From: Malus domestica
Taxonomy: Eukaryota; Streptophyta; Magnoliopsida; Rosales; Rosaceae
Direction of reading: 5' to 3'
NCBI RefSeq assembly: GCF_042453785.1
Contig: NC_091675.1
Location: forward strand, 1,004,501-1,068,500
Length of the DNA: 64,000 bases
The position numbers and the translations under genes were made by a program. Shown here one piece after another: positions 33,101 through 44,803 of this stretch (positions are counted from its first letter, which is position 1; each line of letters starts with the position of its first letter). The notes under the pieces were generated by a model that saw only the letters and a list, made by a program, of their open reading frames with translations, ran no database searches and was not told the origin of the DNA.

Positions 33101-34771
33101 ATTTATATAAACAAGCCCTTGTCTGGAGTATGGGGAAAAAAGATTGAACCTTAGTTTGCGAATTACAGTTCCCAGGGTCAGTAAGCTTCGATTTATGTGG
33201 CAACCTTCTTTCAATCTCGTACCAGCTGATAACGCTTGAGAAACACGCTCACTGCCTGCAAGATCAACAAAATTCTGCGCAGAGAGTCAAATTTTTCAGT
33301 GCTAATAATACCGAAGGAAATGTTTCTTCGCAAGGAAAGATAAGTACTTCCTTACCACAGTAGCTGCAAGAGTGCTTGAACTTTGAATGCCTAGGTATTC
33401 TCGAGCGGAACTTTCAATTGTCTGTTGGATCCGTCAATTCAAAAAAAAGAAAAAAAACGTTTACAAACAAGTTGTTAAGCCAAAATGGAATGTAAATGCT
33501 TTAGTGACAAGCATACCAGTCGCAAAATCTGATGAGATCTTGAGCTATTTTCGTTCAGAGAGGTCTCTCCGATCTTCCTCTGAGCTGCGAGAATCAAGTA
33601 CCAATATAAGAGTATATTTTCCATCTGCGAGAATCAAGTGCCACGTAATCCTGTGAGACAAGCATATTGCAAGTGTGGTTACCTTCACAGACGGAAAGAA
33701 GTTCCTCCAGGTGGTTCCGGTCTCTCAAAATCTCTTCTGAAAGTTTCTCGACAACAGTCCCTTTCTGTCAGAGTGGCATTATTAGAAAACCTTCTACTCA
33801 TTCATCTGAACTATACGTATTATAAAGAGAATACATCATTCACCTCAGGATCGTCAAGGAGCCTAAGTTGAGCACTCTCGGAGCTGAGGAGGTCTCTGAC
33901 AGCTTCGTTGTAGATCTCCATGGCGGAGAACTTCAACACAAATTCCCTATCACTATGCTGAAACACAACAAATTGGTTTATGTCGTGTCGGAGAAAACAT
34001 AGTCAGCTTGATATAAATTGGAATTGAAGACAAAATACGATCACTTACTTTCTCAATGTAGTCATAGATGTCTGCAACTGCGTTATCTGTGATTCCTTTC
34101 ATAGTGTAGGTTTTTCCACTGCTTGTTTGTCCATAGGCAAAAATGGTTGCTGAACACATATATATCGCCGAAACAAATGAGATTTTAGTCAGAGATATCC
34201 GAAAACGAGGATAATAAGGAGATTACTCACAATTGATGCCATTGATGACCGAAAGCGCAACCTCTTTAGCTCCCTCATCGTACACCTTCGTCGTGGGACA
34301 ATCCCACCCAAATACTCTGTCTATCCCCAAAGGATAGGGAAACAAAGAGAAAGGACATTAAAACAGATTCAAAGTTTTTGAACATCATGAAAAATCGCTT
34401 CATAAAATGACGGAAAAGAAGAGAGAGTTGTTATTGACACTAAAAAAAAAATCATTTACTCTTCCCTGCTTTATTTTTCACATTGGGAGGAAGGCCAATA
34501 CAGTTCTCTTTTCTTCCCTAGCAAGAAATATCAATTCTGGACCGCTAATAACAATTCCCGAAAGAAAATTTTCAATATTAAACAAGAAGGGACATGCATG
34601 TCGTATACCAAAACCATAAGCAGAGGGAGACATGGGGCGATCAGGATGGCTGTTGTTGTACATGACGGTGTTGTCCTTGACGCACCAATCCGAAACATCG
34701 TTCTTGGCCTTCTCCTTGTCGTTCAATGGCCTCAGCCGAACCGAAACGAGGATTTTCTCCTCCACAGACAT
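30170..34771 (-). CDS. Kinesin-like protein, KIN-7 family (motor plus NACK C-terminal domain), unit 1
   Basis: Twelve exons, in transcript order 34771-34609, 34320-34231, 34149-34049, 33957-33844, 33764-33683, 33584-33517, 33421-33356, 33274-33150, 32947-32635, 32542-31037, 30909-30623, 30491-30170, join in frame to 1078 residues. The motor domain is N-terminal: [14 protein letters not shown]-loop GQTSSGKT, switch I NENSSRSH, switch II DLAGSE, and [20 protein letters not shown]. Next come the neck/coiled coil ([20 protein letters not shown]), a long low-complexity region with about nine 11-residue acidic repeats, and the C-terminal NACK/DUF3490 domain ([20 protein letters not shown]). Plant KIN-7 motors act on microtubules, several in cytokinesis and phragmoplast expansion. 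The protein starts at MSVEEKIL (34771); the frame is open upstream, but this ATG fits the family. Very similar to the copy at 40225-44803. Confidence 0.95.
31935..32260 (-). repeat. In-frame 33-bp minisatellite in KIN-7 unit 1 (about nine 11-aa repeats)
   Basis: The encoded units vary around [22 protein letters not shown] and [11 protein letters not shown]; one unit is two residues short (NTQPMESED). All are in frame. The matching array in unit 2 has a similar number of units but different sequence and small length changes. Confidence 0.85.
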
Positions 34772-35354
34772 CGATGCCTCAACACCGAAAACCCAGGTTG
34801 CTTCGCGCACAAACAAAACCCGCAAAAGCGTCAAACTTCCCCAATTTCGCTCTCCCACATGAATGTACGTGAGAGAGTGCTGCCACAGCGGTCAAATCAT
34901 TTGAGAGCGAAATTCACTGATGAAATTCTTCACCGTTCGCAATGCGGGCCGTCATTCAAATTCCTTCGCTCAAATCCCACAATGCAGGTAAAAAAATTTC
35001 TAACTTGATCAATAAATGGCATAAATTCCCCAAATTTTCGAACTTGGGAAGTTCCACATCCAAATCGAAGGCGCAATTCAACCAAATCCAACCACAACGA
35101 CAACAAATACGAGGCAATGTAGACAAACTGAAAGAAATCCGATTATACGAAACAAGTAATGTCTATATTTTATTTTTCCTTTTCTTTTTACCACGGTTCG
35201 AAACAGTAACAAAGAAACACGAAAGAAAGGGAAAGACGGAACGGCCAAAACGTCGGTGGCGACGATGTCAAAATTTTATGGAAAGTGGAGAGAAATTTGG
35301 CCGAACCGTGAGAACCAGGAGGGTTTTGGCGATGCGGGAAATGAAGGCATTAGG

Positions 35355-35447
35355 AACGGTTGGCGAAGACCGTTGCCGTCTCCTCTCTCTCTCTCTCGCT
35401 CTTATTTGGACTGCTGGCTGCCTCTGATACACAACTACCGCGCCAAA
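35355..35447 (-). promoter_or_regulatory. Candidate cell-cycle elements of KIN-7 unit 1 (MSA-like AACGG and E2F-like)
   Basis: AACGG at 35355-35359 and its inverse CCGTT at 35370-35374 are cores of the plant MSA element that drives G2/M expression. GCGCCAAA at 35440-35447 fits the E2F consensus. All lie 0.58-0.68 kb upstream of the ATG and are kept at matching places in unit 2. Function is inferred from motif and family only. Confidence 0.4.
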
Positions 35448-35546
35448 TTTCCTAAAAACTAATAAACTTGCTATTTTGACCTCCAGCGTGCCAAGTATTA
35501 ATGAGCACAACCGAGTAGACGCACTTATCTTGATCAGCTAAATTTA

Positions 35547-35931
35547 TCTCTACTAATGGGTATTGATTTCAAAAGTCGAACGATAGTCTTTTTAATGAAA
35601 TGAAATCTTACTATTGTATCTTTTAAAAAAAAATTTATCTTTACTAATTAATAAAACACTCATTATCAACTAAAATTTTATAAAATTATCAGTTTAACCC
35701 TTTAATTAAAGTAGAACATGAATAAGAAATATGGGGCAGAAATGTAATTTCACACAACCAAATTTTGCTGTTTTTTTACCTATATGTAATCCTAATATAT
35801 CTCTAATTAAAAAAAAAAAAAAAAAAACTTTCCACTACCCACATTCTCTATCACTCTTTTCCTCTCTCCTTCTATTTCAAAAACAAAAATAAAAAAATTT
35901 CTCACACACTTTGTGTGTACCCATATGCTAG
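35547..35931. mobile_element. Non-autonomous Helitron (385 bp)
   Basis: The 5' end reads TCTCTACTAAT after an A, the 3' end reads CTAG before a T, so it sits between A and T as Helitrons do. A hairpin (ACACAC-TTT-GTGTGT, about 35903-35918) lies about 10 nt before the CTAG. There are no terminal inverted repeats and no target duplication. The matching place in unit 2 (about 45588-45600) lacks it and serves as an empty site. No Rep/helicase is encoded. Confidence 0.85.
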
Positions 35932-36253
35932 TATTTTATTAATTAATGTTAAATATTGTGTAATTGACGCTTAATCAACTAATATTATACTATTGACATA
36001 ATGAACCAATAAATACGTCATTAGTTACTGAGTGGCTTCATGTCACTCGAATTTGGATCTCTCTTCCATACAATATAATTTGAAATAGAAGATTACTTGT
36101 ATTTTAAGAAGAAGAAAAAAGAAACTTGATAGTGTTTGAAGTTGGGCCTATATCCACAACAATTTTTTGGGCTAGAGTAATGAGAGCAGCGTTTCAAATG
36201 AGCCTTTAACTGAAGCCCATATGAAATAAAAATCACAAAATAGAATTAAAATT

Positions 36254-36325
36254 TCAGTTGCGGGGACTTGAACACGGGTCCTTCGGCTGGGAGCCGAATA
36301 TCCCGATCACCTAGACTACAACGGG
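36254..36325 (-). pseudogene. Degenerate tRNA-Glu relic, unit 2
   Basis: Same place and 72-nt length as the tRNA at 26773-26844, but with about ten substitutions. The acceptor has a mismatch and changed ends (CCCGTTG/CAACTGA), the T-stem has two mismatches (CCGTG/CCCCG), the D-loop is altered, and the anticodon loop reads CTCCCAG, so the triplet is CCC instead of CTC. The anticodon stem itself still pairs. Most likely not a working tRNA; if charged at all it would read GGG. Confidence 0.85.
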
Positions 36326-36463
36326 TTTGTCGTTCACATCATCGAAATAAAGAATTATAAACTTCTCTTTAGTTGAAGCCAACAGATTTCGCGAGAAAGA
36401 AACATGGATAAAAGTCTCCCAGAAATGACTGCGAGGGTTTAAGCAGAGGCATCAAACTCTCCA

Positions 36464-39400
36464 ATGGAGACCCTCAAACACTTCGGCATCGGCTTCTACA
36501 CTCCCCGCCTCCTCCCTTTCCGCCACCACCGGAAACCCCAAAAGCTCCCTCCCACCATCTGCTTCGCCAGCAAATGGGCCGAGCGCCTCCTCGCCGACTT
36601 CCAATTCCTCGGCGACTCCTCCTCCTCCTCCTCAGACCACCATTCCCTCTCCTCCGCCACCGCCACTCTCGCTCCTCCCCACCTGCCTCCCGCAATTTCT
36701 CCCCCCGAGCGCCACGTGTCCGTCCCCATCGATTTCTACCAGGTGCTGGGCGCCCAGCAGCATTTCCTCGGGGACGGTATAAGGAGGGCGTACGAGGCTA
36801 GGGCTTCCAAGCCGCCTCAGTACGGCTTCACCCAGGAGGCGCTGTTCAGCCGGAGGCAGATCCTTCTAGCCGCTTGCGAAACCCTAGCCGACCCCGCCTC
36901 CAGAAGAGAGTACAACCAGAGCCTTGCCGAAGACGAAGATGGAACCATCATCACTCAAGTTCCTTGGGATAAGGTAATTTTGTGGTTTCAATTCGTTGTA
37001 TTCTGTTTGGTTGCTGAGAAAAATGAGAGGAAAGAATTTGTTGAGAATTTAAAAAAATGTGGTATTGAATTCTGATTCTAGTTAGTTTTACCTACATTAC
37101 TACGATTTCCAAGTGAAAATTGAGAGAAAATAATGGAAATTTGGTATTAAAATTTAATTTTTTCCAATGGCTTTTGTCGGCATTACTGCGTTTGATCAGT
37201 AAACGAACAGAATGCGGCTGTATTATATCGTGTTGAGTTATTTGTAGGTTCCTGGAGCTCTGTGCGTGCTGCAAGAAGCTGGGAAGACTGAGCTGGTTCT
37301 TCAAATTGGGGAGAGTTTGCTAAGAGAGAGGCTGCCCAAGTCGTTCAAGCAAGATGTCGTTTTGGTCATGGCACTTGCTTATGTTGACATGTCGAGGGAT
37401 GCAATGGAATTGTCCCCGCCTGATTTTATTCGGGGTTGTGAAGTGCTTGAGAGGGCTTTGAAACTCTTGCAGGTAATGGAGTCCTCATAAGCAATATCTT
37501 GTTTGTTTCAGTTGTATTACATATTTTGATGCGTAAGACTGATCTTCAACATGCAGGAGGAAGGTGCGAGTAGCCTTGCACCTGATCTTCAATCGCAAAT
37601 TGACGAGACACTGGAAGAGATCACCCCACGTTGCATTTTGGAACTTCTAGCTTTACCCCTCGGGGATGAGTACCGATCAAGAAGGGAAGAGGGCCTCCAT
37701 GGTGTGCGCAACATACTGTGGTCTGTTGGAGGTGGGGGAGCAGTTGCAATTGCTGGAGGTTTCACTCGTGAAAATTTCATGAACGAGGCCTTCTTACATA
37801 TGACTGCAACTGAGCAGGTAGCTATTCCTGTGAATTCCTTCCCATGCCCCTACTGTGTGCTTTCCACTCAATTGTCTAATCTCTTTGTTGGTTTGTTCTT
37901 TTTTTCTTCTAAAGGTTGATTTATTTGTCGCAACCCCAAGTAATATCCCAGCGGAAAGCTTCGAAGTTTATGGAGTGGCACTTGCGCTTGTTGCTCAAGC
38001 CTTTGTTGGTAAGAAGCCTCATCACATTCAAGATGCTGATAACCTATTCCAGAAACTTCAGCAATCCAAAGTAACAGCTGTAGGACATTCTGTCGAAACC
38101 TATAGTGAGGTAGACTTTGCTTTGGAGAGGGGTCTCTGTTCACTTCTTATCGGGGATCTTGATGAGTGTCGCTCATGGTTGGGCCTAGACAATGATAATT
38201 CGCCATATAGAAATCCATCTGTTGTAGAATTTGTCTTGGAGAACTCAAAGGCCGAAGATGAAAATGATCTTCCTGGACTTTGTAAGCTATTGGAGACATG
38301 GTTGATGGAGGTGGTATTCCCCAGATTTAGAGACACCAAAGATATAGAGTTCAGACTAGGAGATTACTATGACGATCCTACAGTCTTGAGATACTTAGAG
38401 AGGCTGGACGGAACTAATGGTTCGCCCTTAGCTGCCGCTGCTGCCATTGTGAATATTGGAGCTGAAGCTACCGCAGTTCTTGGTAATTTCAAGGCGAGTG
38501 CAATTCAGGCATTGCAGAAGGTGTTTCCTCCAGGTCACAGGGATGAGAATCTTACTCCTCAAGAAGATAATGAAATGAATTATGCATTTCTTCCTGTGGA
38601 AAATGGAGAGCCTCTGGAAGAATCTGATGGAGATGAATCTGTCCATGTAGGTGAGGTTTCTGGAAGAAATGGTTCTGTTGGAATACGCGAAGAAGAATTG
38701 ATGACTGACAAAATCAAAGACGCAACTGTTAAGATTATGTGTGCTGGTGTGGTAATTGGACTGACAACGTTGATTGGATTGAGGTATTTACCCGCTCGGA
38801 GGGACCCGTCCAACCTGCATAAAGAACTTAGCTCAGTGACTGCATCTGATGTCACAAGTGCAGGTATGATTTTAACCATTTATTAGAGTATTAATAAAAT
38901 GATTCACAAAGCCTTATTTCCATCAACTAAGTTATGAAACATGAAAATATCTATATTTTGGCATTTTCCACTTCAATATGCATGATGACATGTTATTTCA
39001 CTGAACGTAAAAGCCCCTGGTAGTATTTCGCCAGCTATTTGTCAAAGAGCTATGGTGAATCTTTCAATAGCCAGTAGTGCAGGGATACTTCTTCCTTCGA
39101 ATCGGTCCATTTCACTTCGTAAGCTTGCCGCTTTACACTTGATGCAAGGGGATGAAAATTAATTCATATAACCATGCCAGGGCTACCAGGAGATGAAAAA
39201 TCTGCAGAGGAAATACCCAAAATGGATGCAAGAATAGCTGAAGGTCTTGTTCGCAAATGGCAGAACATAAAATCTCAGGCTTTCGGACCTAATCATTCTC
39301 TGGAAAAATTATCTGAGGTAGGGAATTCTGTAGTTTTTGTGGATGAATAACGATGTCATTGAGGTAGTCACCAGTTTTGATACTTGTCCTGATATTGTTA

Positions 39401-39701
39401 AAACTGCCAGGTTTTGGATGGTGAGATGTTGAAGATATGGACAGATCGCGCAACCGAGATTGCACAGCTTAATTGGTCATATGACTACACCCTGTTGAAC
39501 TTGAACATCGACAGTGTGACTGTATCGCTGGACAGGCAGCGTGCTGTGGTGGAAGCAACTCTTGAAGAGATGGCCCAGTTAACTGATGTGCTCCATCCGG
39601 AGCACAATGACTCAAACAGCAGAACGTATACCACAAGATACGTGATGTCTTGTTCGAGCTCGGGATGGAAGATCAGTGAAGGAGCTGTCCTCCAATCTTA
39701 A
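36464..39701 (+). CDS. ARC6: ARC6, chloroplast division site regulator (J-like domain protein), intact copy
   Basis: Exons 36464-36973, 37248-37472, 37557-37817, 37915-38863, 39181-39317 and 39411-39701 join to 790 residues (Arabidopsis ARC6 has ~801). ARC6 is an inner-envelope protein that anchors and stabilises the FtsZ ring on the stromal side and recruits PDV2 from the intermembrane space. Visible parts: transit peptide (METLKHFGIGFYTPRLLPFR), the plant-conserved SKWAERLLADFQF, the J-like domain (DFYQVLGAQQHFLGDGIRRA), the long helical stromal region (NILWSVGGGGAVAIAGGFTR; VDLFVATPSNIPAESFEVYG), a membrane helix (IMCAGVVIGLTTLIGLRYL) and the C-terminal PDV2-binding domain (VLDGEMLKIWTDRATEIAQL; TYTTRYVMSCSSSGWKISEG). 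It is the only usable ARC6 in this window. Its 3' end faces that of KIN-7, with 523 bp between stops. Confidence 0.97.
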
Positions 39702-40224
39702 AAGAACGTTGTAAAGTACGATGACGCGGGTGTAAATGCTGTCTTGTTTTTCTATTTATTCTTTGTAATCTCGTAGTATCTGAGATCTTTTATCTTAATC
39801 AAATGTGTTATTTTGCTGAAGTTTTACGCTCTCCGGGTGCGATTGGCAAGAGGAGAGCATATAAATAAATAATAGAAGAATAAGTTCACTGTTAAAATGC
39901 TTATGAGTTCATATAATCAGTCAAAATCAGTACAAGTTTGTCGGCCTGGCTACAGAAATCGACCTTTCTTCTTAGCCCAGCCTGGTTTTGGAGCCTGCAA
40001 TTTACTACGCCACGGCTGTGGAGACCCCTCTTGCCTCCTTTTTCTCCTCCTCCAGTTTGCCAGCATATATTAACAGTGGAAGGAATCAAAGAACCATAGT
40101 AGTAAGGCTACAGATTTCCGTTTAGTTTACAATGCGTATCTCCATTCGAGCTGAGCTGGAGTGAGACATCATATTCTGTACAAAATATTTCTACGAGTTA
40201 CCTTCGTCTAACTGGACCCGAGTT
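39702..40224. other. Intergenic: convergent 3' ends of ARC6 and KIN-7 unit 2
   Basis: 523 bp aligning with 29608-30169. No coding signal; holds both 3' UTRs. Confidence 0.6.
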
Positions 40225-43200
40225 CTATAGAGTAGACATGGAATCTCTCCAAATGGAGGATTTCTTGTTTATAGGGCGAGATAAGAAGCTGAGCCCGAGT
40301 ATCTCCTTGGGAGCATCGAGTGGCGCGACAAGGCCAACCAGCTTCGCAACAAGGGTGGCGCTCTCCCGGATGTGCCCCATGTCCATTGTGCTCGTCCATA
40401 TCAAGTTTGCCAACTGCAGGCTCCTCTGCTTTGTGTTCAGCCTAATCCCCCACTTCTGGTAAAGCCTTTCTTTTTCCTTTGTCGATGCGAACCTCTTGGG
40501 CACTTTCTTGGCCAACATTTCTCTCTCTCGCTTAAGAGCCTTCATGCTGTTTCCGATTACAAATTAAGAAAAACAAAATTTAAGTTGGAGCCCGCTTTAA
40601 TGCGGTTAGGCTCGAAGTATCAAAATTTCAAATGTGAAATTTGTGTGCTGTTGAAATGATCCAAAATACTACCTTCCAGCCGGTGTGAGAGCTTGGCGGG
40701 ATTTTAGATTGCTTCCTTCAGAGAAGGTGTCCTTGAGAATCGTCAACCTTCTTAGCTCTACCTCCAAGTAGAGAAAATCAGACGGATCACCTTTGTAAAG
40801 AATGAAGAAATGTGTCCTGTGAACCAATGGCACAAAGCAAGCCTCCCACAGCTCGATTATTAGTCCTCTCTGTGTCTCGAAATCAAGGCGCCAATTAGAA
40901 GGGGTTCTCAAAGGATGTTCCGCACGATTGTGCCTCCTCCGTCCTGCTCCTCTTTGTGCCTGTCACCAATAACCACCCTCAATTAAAGTTCGTGTCTTCG
41001 AAAGATATGTTTATTAATCACTAACCAACCAGAACCAGTAATCACCATTGTGTTAGAGAGAGAGAGGGAAGCTGTTACCTCGTACTTGTCTTCCTTTCGT
41101 TCATTGGCGAAATTGAGAACACTCATATTATCCTCTACGTCAGATTCCGAGACATTGGGGATAACTTTCCAAGCCACTGGAGCACTCAAAACTGACTCTA
41201 ATTGAGAACTAGCTCTGGTTGAGCTTCCAATTTCAGAACCTTGCTTCGATTTATGAAATAGCTTCCAACGCAAGCCTTTTGAACTTCTAGGCCAGCCTTC
41301 AGAAATGTCCTGTGCACTAGCTGCCTCCGTGCTTTCCTCCGCCTCTACATGAACGCTCAAAATAGAATCTTGATCAGAATCTCTTCTTGGTAACTTTCCG
41401 GCGGAGCCACCATGCTTGGATCGAGAGTTCTCCCCCTGATAGACTTTTTGTTTCTTATGAGGAAATTTCTGCTGTGTAATAACCTCTGCATTGGGCTGAT
41501 CTCTGGTGCCATCTGTGTCCATTGGAACACTTGCAACAGAAGCTGGAAAATCTTCCCTAGATATACTTCTACCGTGGGCACCTTGCCTTGATCTGGAAGG
41601 TCTCTGTCGGAAACCTTCAGCAGGTGTTGTATTCTCGTTTAGTTCTGCCTCATACGGCGCAAAAGAAGATGGACTCATGATAACCGCTCTGCAGCTGCGA
41701 CTTCTAGACAAATTCATACTTGCAGAGCTAGATTCAGAGGACGAAGGAGATTGTTCAATTGGGGCAAGATTAACAAGGTTGTTAATTGTCCTTTGCATTT
41801 CCTGAATCTTTTTCCGCATCGCTTCATACTCTGCATTAACGTTATTCAACTCCTTGTCTCCTGTCTGCTGCATGGGAGCTGTCGCGGCTAAGTTTCCTCC
41901 ATTTTCTTCAGAACCGCTTATAATCAAATCAAAAGTGTTCTGGTCCATGCTTGATATGCATCTAATTTCCTTGCAGCTATCTTCAGATTCCGCACAAGAT
42001 GCTTCTGCAATAACTTCAGATTCTGCTTGATGTCCTTGTGCAATAACTTCAGCTTCTGCTGGGCATCTTTGTGCAATATCTTCAGGTTCTGCATGACACC
42101 TTTGCGCAATATCTTCAGATTCCGCTGGTTGTGTACTATCTTCAGGTTCTGCCCGAGATCTTTGTGCAGTATCTTCACATTCTGCGTGAGATATTTCCGC
42201 AACATGTGCAGTATCTTCAAATTCTGCATGAGATCTTTCCGCAACATGTGCAGACTCTGCAAGAGATTTTTCTGCGAGATCCTCCCAATCCGGCAATGAA
42301 TCAAGCCCAACAAACTCTGGAGCACTACTGTCCAGCAGAAAATTTTCTTCAGAGCTCGCAGAAAGCTGACGGTTGTGCTTGTAGGAACCAGTAAAACTAG
42401 GTCTATCAGTAATATCAGATGCGTTATCTGCTTTTACAGCAGCGGAATTTTCACCTATTCTTGGAACTTGGCCGTCTCCTGTTGATTCTAGCAAATTCTG
42501 AACCCGAGATTGAGCAAGATCACGTTGCTGAGTCAGTTCCTTTATCTCTTTATTCATCTGCATAAATTTCACATTTAATAAGAAGATTAGGAAAGGAGAA
42601 AGTGGCATGTGCAATTATGTGTATGTATGAGTCACAGAAGTCCCAACACCTGTTCAAGCAGAAGTTCTTTCTCTTGCATTGACTTTGATGCTAAGCTCCT
42701 CAACGCGTCTTCCATTTTCGCTAATTCTTTCTGCAGTTGCTTTACCAACGCCTTATCTGATCTTACTACATTGACCTTTGCATTAGTAGTCACCTCTTTT
42801 GCACAACTTGCAAAGAAGAGTGTGTTTTTCGATTGCTCAACATGACTTCGTGCAGGGCTCATAGTGCAAATGATGGCTGTCCTGGCATTGCCTCCCAACG
42901 AGTTTTGCAGTATCCGTGTTAGCTTCGAATCTCTGTAAGGTACGTGCCCATTCTTTCCCTTGCTGCATCCAATGACGACATTAATAAGAAAACATAAAGT
43001 GGTTAAAAAAGGTTAGATAAGAAAAAAAAAACGTTTTAATCGGCTGGTACAAACCACCCCAACGAAGAAAATAATTTGCTACGTCGTCAATAGACATGAC
43101 CGAGTTTACATTTATACAAAACAAGCCCTTGGTGTATGGAAAAAATATTGAACCTTAATTTGCGAATTACAGTTCCCAGGGTCAGTAAGCTTCGATTTAT

Positions 43201-44803
43201 GTGGCAACCTTCTTTCAATCTCGTACCAGCTGATAACGCTTGAGAAACACGCTCACTGCCCGCAAGATCAACAAAATTCTGCGCAGAGAGTCAAATTTTT
43301 TAGTGCTAATAATACCATTGTATTAGATCCTCATGAAGGAAATGTTTCTTCGCAAGGAAAGATAAGTACTTCCTTACCACAGTAGCTGCAAGTTTGCTTG
43401 AACTTTGAATGCCTAGATATTCTCGAGCGGAACTTTCAATTGTCTGTTAAATCAGTCAATTCAACAAAAAAACATTTACAAACAAGTTCTTATGTCAAAA
43501 TAGAAAGTAACTGCTTTAGTGATAAGCATACCAGTCGCAAAATCTGATGTGATCTTGAGCTAGTTTCGTTCAGAGAGGTCTCTCCGATCTTCCTCTGAGC
43601 TGCAAGAATCAAGTACCAATTTAAGAATATATTTTCCATCTGTGAAAACAAAACTAACATGTATTTTTTGTAATCCTGCGAGACAAACATAATGCAAGTG
43701 TGTTTACCTTCACAGACGGAAAGAAGTTCCTCTAGGTGGTTCCGGTCTCTCAAAATCTCTTCTGAAAGTTTCTCGACAACAGTTCCTTTCTGTCGGAGTA
43801 GCATTATTAGAAAACCTTCTACACATTCATCTGAATTATACGCTTTATAAAGAGAATACAGTATTCACCTCAGGATCGTCTAGGAGCCTAAGTTGAGCAC
43901 CCTCGGAGCTGAGGAGGTCTCTGACAGCTTCGTTGTAGATCTCCATGGCGGAGAACTTCAACACAAATTCCCTATCACTATGCTGAAACACAAACAAATT
44001 GGTTTATGTCGTGTCGGAGAAAACATAGTCAGCTTGATATAAATTGGAATTGAAGACAAAATATGATCACTTACTTTCTCAATGTAGTCATAGATGTCTG
44101 CAACTGCATAATCTGTGATTCCTTTCATAGTGTATGTTTTTCCACTGCTTGTTTGTCCATAGGCAAAAATGGTTGCTGAGCACGTATATATCACCGAAAC
44201 AAATAAGATTTTTGTCACACATAGATATCCGAAAATGAGGATTAATAAGAAGACTACTCACAGTTGATGCCGTTGATGACTGAAAGCACAACCTCTTTAG
44301 CTCCCTCATCATACACCTTCGTCGTGGGACAGTCCCACCCAAATACTCTGTCTATCCACAAAGTGTAGGGAAACAAGGAGAAAGGTCATCAAAACAGTTT
44401 CAAAGTTTTCAAATATAATGAAAAATCGCTTCATAAAATGACGGGAAAGAAGAGAAAGTTGTTATTGACGCTCCAAAAAAATCATTTAGACTCTTCCCTA
44501 CTTTATTTTTCACATTGGGAGGAAGGACAATACAGTTCTCTTTTCTTCCCTAGCAAGAAATATTAATTCTAGAGCGCTAATAACAACTCCTGAAAGAAAA
44601 TTTTCAATATTAAACAAGAAGGGATATGCATGTCGTATACCAAAACCATAAGCAGAGGGAGACATGGGGCGATCAGGATGGCTGTTGTTGTACATGACGG
44701 TGTTGTTCTTGACGCACCAATCCGAAACATCGTTCTTGGCCTTCTCCTTGTCGTTCAATGGCCTCAGCCGAACCGAAACGAGGATTTTCTCCTCCACAGA
44801 CAT
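40225..44803 (-). CDS. Kinesin-like protein, KIN-7 family, unit 2
   Basis: Twelve exons (44803-44641, 44351-44262, 44175-44075, 43982-43869, 43789-43708, 43599-43532, 43443-43378, 43278-43154, 42962-42650, 42557-41079, 40959-40673, 40546-40225) give 1069 residues. All exon lengths equal those of unit 1 except exon 10 (1479 against 1506 nt). The motor motifs are intact: [16 protein letters not shown] (the usual family form; unit 1 has NENSSRSH), [23 protein letters not shown]. The coiled coil, the acidic 11-residue repeats and the C-terminal NACK domain follow. The last exon, 106 residues from [10 protein letters not shown], is identical in protein to unit 1. Both copies look functional, so dosage or redundancy is the likely outcome of the duplication. 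Confidence 0.95.
41975..42290 (-). repeat. In-frame 33-bp minisatellite in KIN-7 unit 2
   Basis: Units such as [22 protein letters not shown] and [11 protein letters not shown]. Compared with unit 1 it has an added LAEKS-type unit and an extra TAH triplet, and lacks others, so the array has changed since the duplication while staying in frame. Confidence 0.8.

Larger units (their letters stand above)
24991..35976. repeat. Tandem segmental duplication, unit 1
   Basis: Collinear with 35977-45632 from AACTAATATTATA at 24991 to the repeated TTTTATTAATTAATGTTAAATAT-type junction near 35950. It contains tRNA-Glu, an ARC6 pseudogene, a KIN-7 kinesin and its promoter. Unit 1 is longer because of a ~1.47 kb nested transposon block (25154-26626) and a 385-bp Helitron (35547-35931), partly offset by ~0.57 kb of deletions in ARC6. 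Introns align well with those of unit 2, so the duplication is fairly recent. Confidence 0.9.
34772..36463. other. KIN-7 unit 1 promoter, Helitron, duplication junction and ARC6 unit 2 promoter
   Basis: 34772-35460 aligns with unit 2 (44804-45510) and holds the kinesin leader and promoter with AACGG and GCGCCAAA motifs. A Helitron fills 35547-35931. The unit 1/unit 2 junction is near 35976. 35977-36253 and 36326-36463 form the ARC6 unit 2 promoter around a degenerate tRNA. No protein gene is seen. Confidence 0.5.
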
